A stretch of DNA of 6,596 nucleotides. Origin: JAYQUR01 sp038133505 (GTDB lineage Bacteria; Pseudomonadota; Alphaproteobacteria; MPNO01; UBA830). Where the stretch lies: contig JAYPTI010000164.1 in the NCBI GenBank assembly GCA_038133505.1, positions 1 to 6,596 on the forward strand. Direction: 5' to 3'. This document shows positions 6,380 through 6,596 of this stretch, piece after piece. Every line of letters starts with the position of its first letter. Within the stretch, counting starts at the first letter, position 1. The notes beneath the pieces are model-generated. The model ran no database searches. It was not told the DNA's origin and was given only the letters and a program-made list of their open reading frames with translations. The position numbers were made by a program, and so were the translations under genes.

Positions 6380-6466
6380 TTGTCATCCTCGGGCCTGACC
6401 CGAGGATCCATAGTTCCGCCGAGCGATGCATGCCATGGACCCTCGGCTCAAGGCCGAGGGTGACGA
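6380..6466. repeat. Twin-hairpin inverted repeat, extragenic palindromic element
   Basis: Two 34 bp arms (6380-6413 and 6433-6466) are inverted copies of each other with 7 mismatches, separated by 19 bp. Each arm is itself a hairpin with a perfect 9 bp stem and 5 nt loop: 6385-6393 with 6399-6407, and 6439-6447 with 6453-6461. Both carry the CCTCGG...CCGAGG core typical of palindromes dispersed between genes in many alphaproteobacteria. A further half-copy of the core (GCCGAGGG) sits at 6471-6478. The element is non-coding, and could be a REP-like or small non-autonomous mobile repeat; no transposase is in the window. Confidence 0.85.
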
Positions 6467-6519
6467 ACGAGCCGAGGGAAATCTCCGTGCGCCGGAACTA
6501 CCGCCCCGCAACCCTTCCG

Positions 6520-6548
6520 TTGCGCCCGCCGCCGCCCCGCGCTACATG
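6520..6548 (+). promoter_or_regulatory. Possible promoter of tRNA-Arg
   Basis: TTGCGC (6520-6525) and TACATG (6543-6548) are spaced by 17 bp and end 8 bp before the tRNA. The -35 is half conserved and the -10 weak. TTGCGC overlaps the right arm of a 6 bp hairpin (CGCAAC 6507-6512 with GTTGCG 6519-6524). Position is the main support. Confidence 0.35.
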
Positions 6549-6556
6549 GAGGCCGT

Positions 6557-6596
6557 GGCCCCGTAGCTCAGCAGGATAGAGCATCAGATTCCTAAT
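6557..6596 (+). tRNA. tRNA-Arg (anticodon CCT), 3' part beyond window
   Basis: The first 40 nt of a tRNA are visible: acceptor arm GGCCCCG (6557-6563), T8 and A9, D stem GCTC (6566-6569) with GAGC (6579-6582) around a 9 nt loop, then the anticodon 5' stem TCAGA (6584-6588) and loop TTCCTAA (6589-6595). The anticodon is CCT at 6591-6593, which reads the arginine codon AGG. The rest of the anticodon stem and the T arm lie outside, so pairing of the acceptor stem cannot be checked here. Confidence 0.92.

Noticed and set aside
5670..6431. 253-codon open frame on the minus strand
   Set aside because: It is antisense to the PagL-like gene and begins inside the palindromic repeat; its composition is that of a shadow frame.
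1..6596. CRISPR array, insertion sequence, or phage and defence genes
   Set aside because: No regularly spaced direct repeats, transposase or integrase motifs were seen on either strand; every long real gene belongs to a recognised housekeeping or envelope family.

Overview
The window is GC-rich and densely coded, with start and stop positions that fit an alphaproteobacterium. The best clues are a thermonuclease-family protein carrying a GIQAPK motif, which I recall from Rhodospirillales- or Rhizobiales-like genomes; a CCTCGGG...CCCGAGG extragenic palindrome of the type common in that class; and a tRNA-Arg(CCT) gene. The lineage is inferred from these features and was not tested by any search.

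Layout, left to right. (1) Minus strand, running off the left edge: a membrane-bound class IIIb nucleotidyl cyclase with an extracytoplasmic sensor, a HAMP-like linker and a cyclase domain. (2) Plus strand, divergent from it across 142 bp: a small circularly permuted YpsA-type protein, the family called 'putative molybdenum carrier'. (3) Minus strand, overlapping the 3' end of (2) by 26 bp: a lipoprotein M48 metalloprotease with a LysM-like C-terminus. (4) Minus strand, directly upstream of (3) and joined to it by an ATGA overlap: a secreted protein with an SNase-like domain. It has no canonical start codon and has altered catalytic positions. (5) Plus strand, divergent from (4): proline iminopeptidase (pip), with a TTG start. 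(6) Plus strand: an outer-membrane PagL-like acyloxyacyl hydrolase (lipid A 3-O-deacylase family), followed by a hairpin that may be a terminator. (7) An intergenic region with a twin-hairpin inverted repeat, then a tRNA-Arg(CCT) cut off by the right edge.

Much of the gene content faces the envelope: the nuclease-like protein and the M48 lipoprotein are predicted to be exported and probably cotranscribed, the PagL-like protein should sit in the outer membrane, and the cyclase senses from outside. I see no evidence that they form one pathway. Pip and the YpsA-like protein are predicted to be cytoplasmic.

I find no clear new multi-gene system, no mobile-element gene and no CRISPR array. The observations most worth following are the apparent ATC start and QAPK active-site change of the nuclease-like gene, and the compensated base changes between the two hairpins at 6380-6466. 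No gene-free stretch exceeds 300 bp; the longest is 6321-6556, which holds the hairpin and the repeat.
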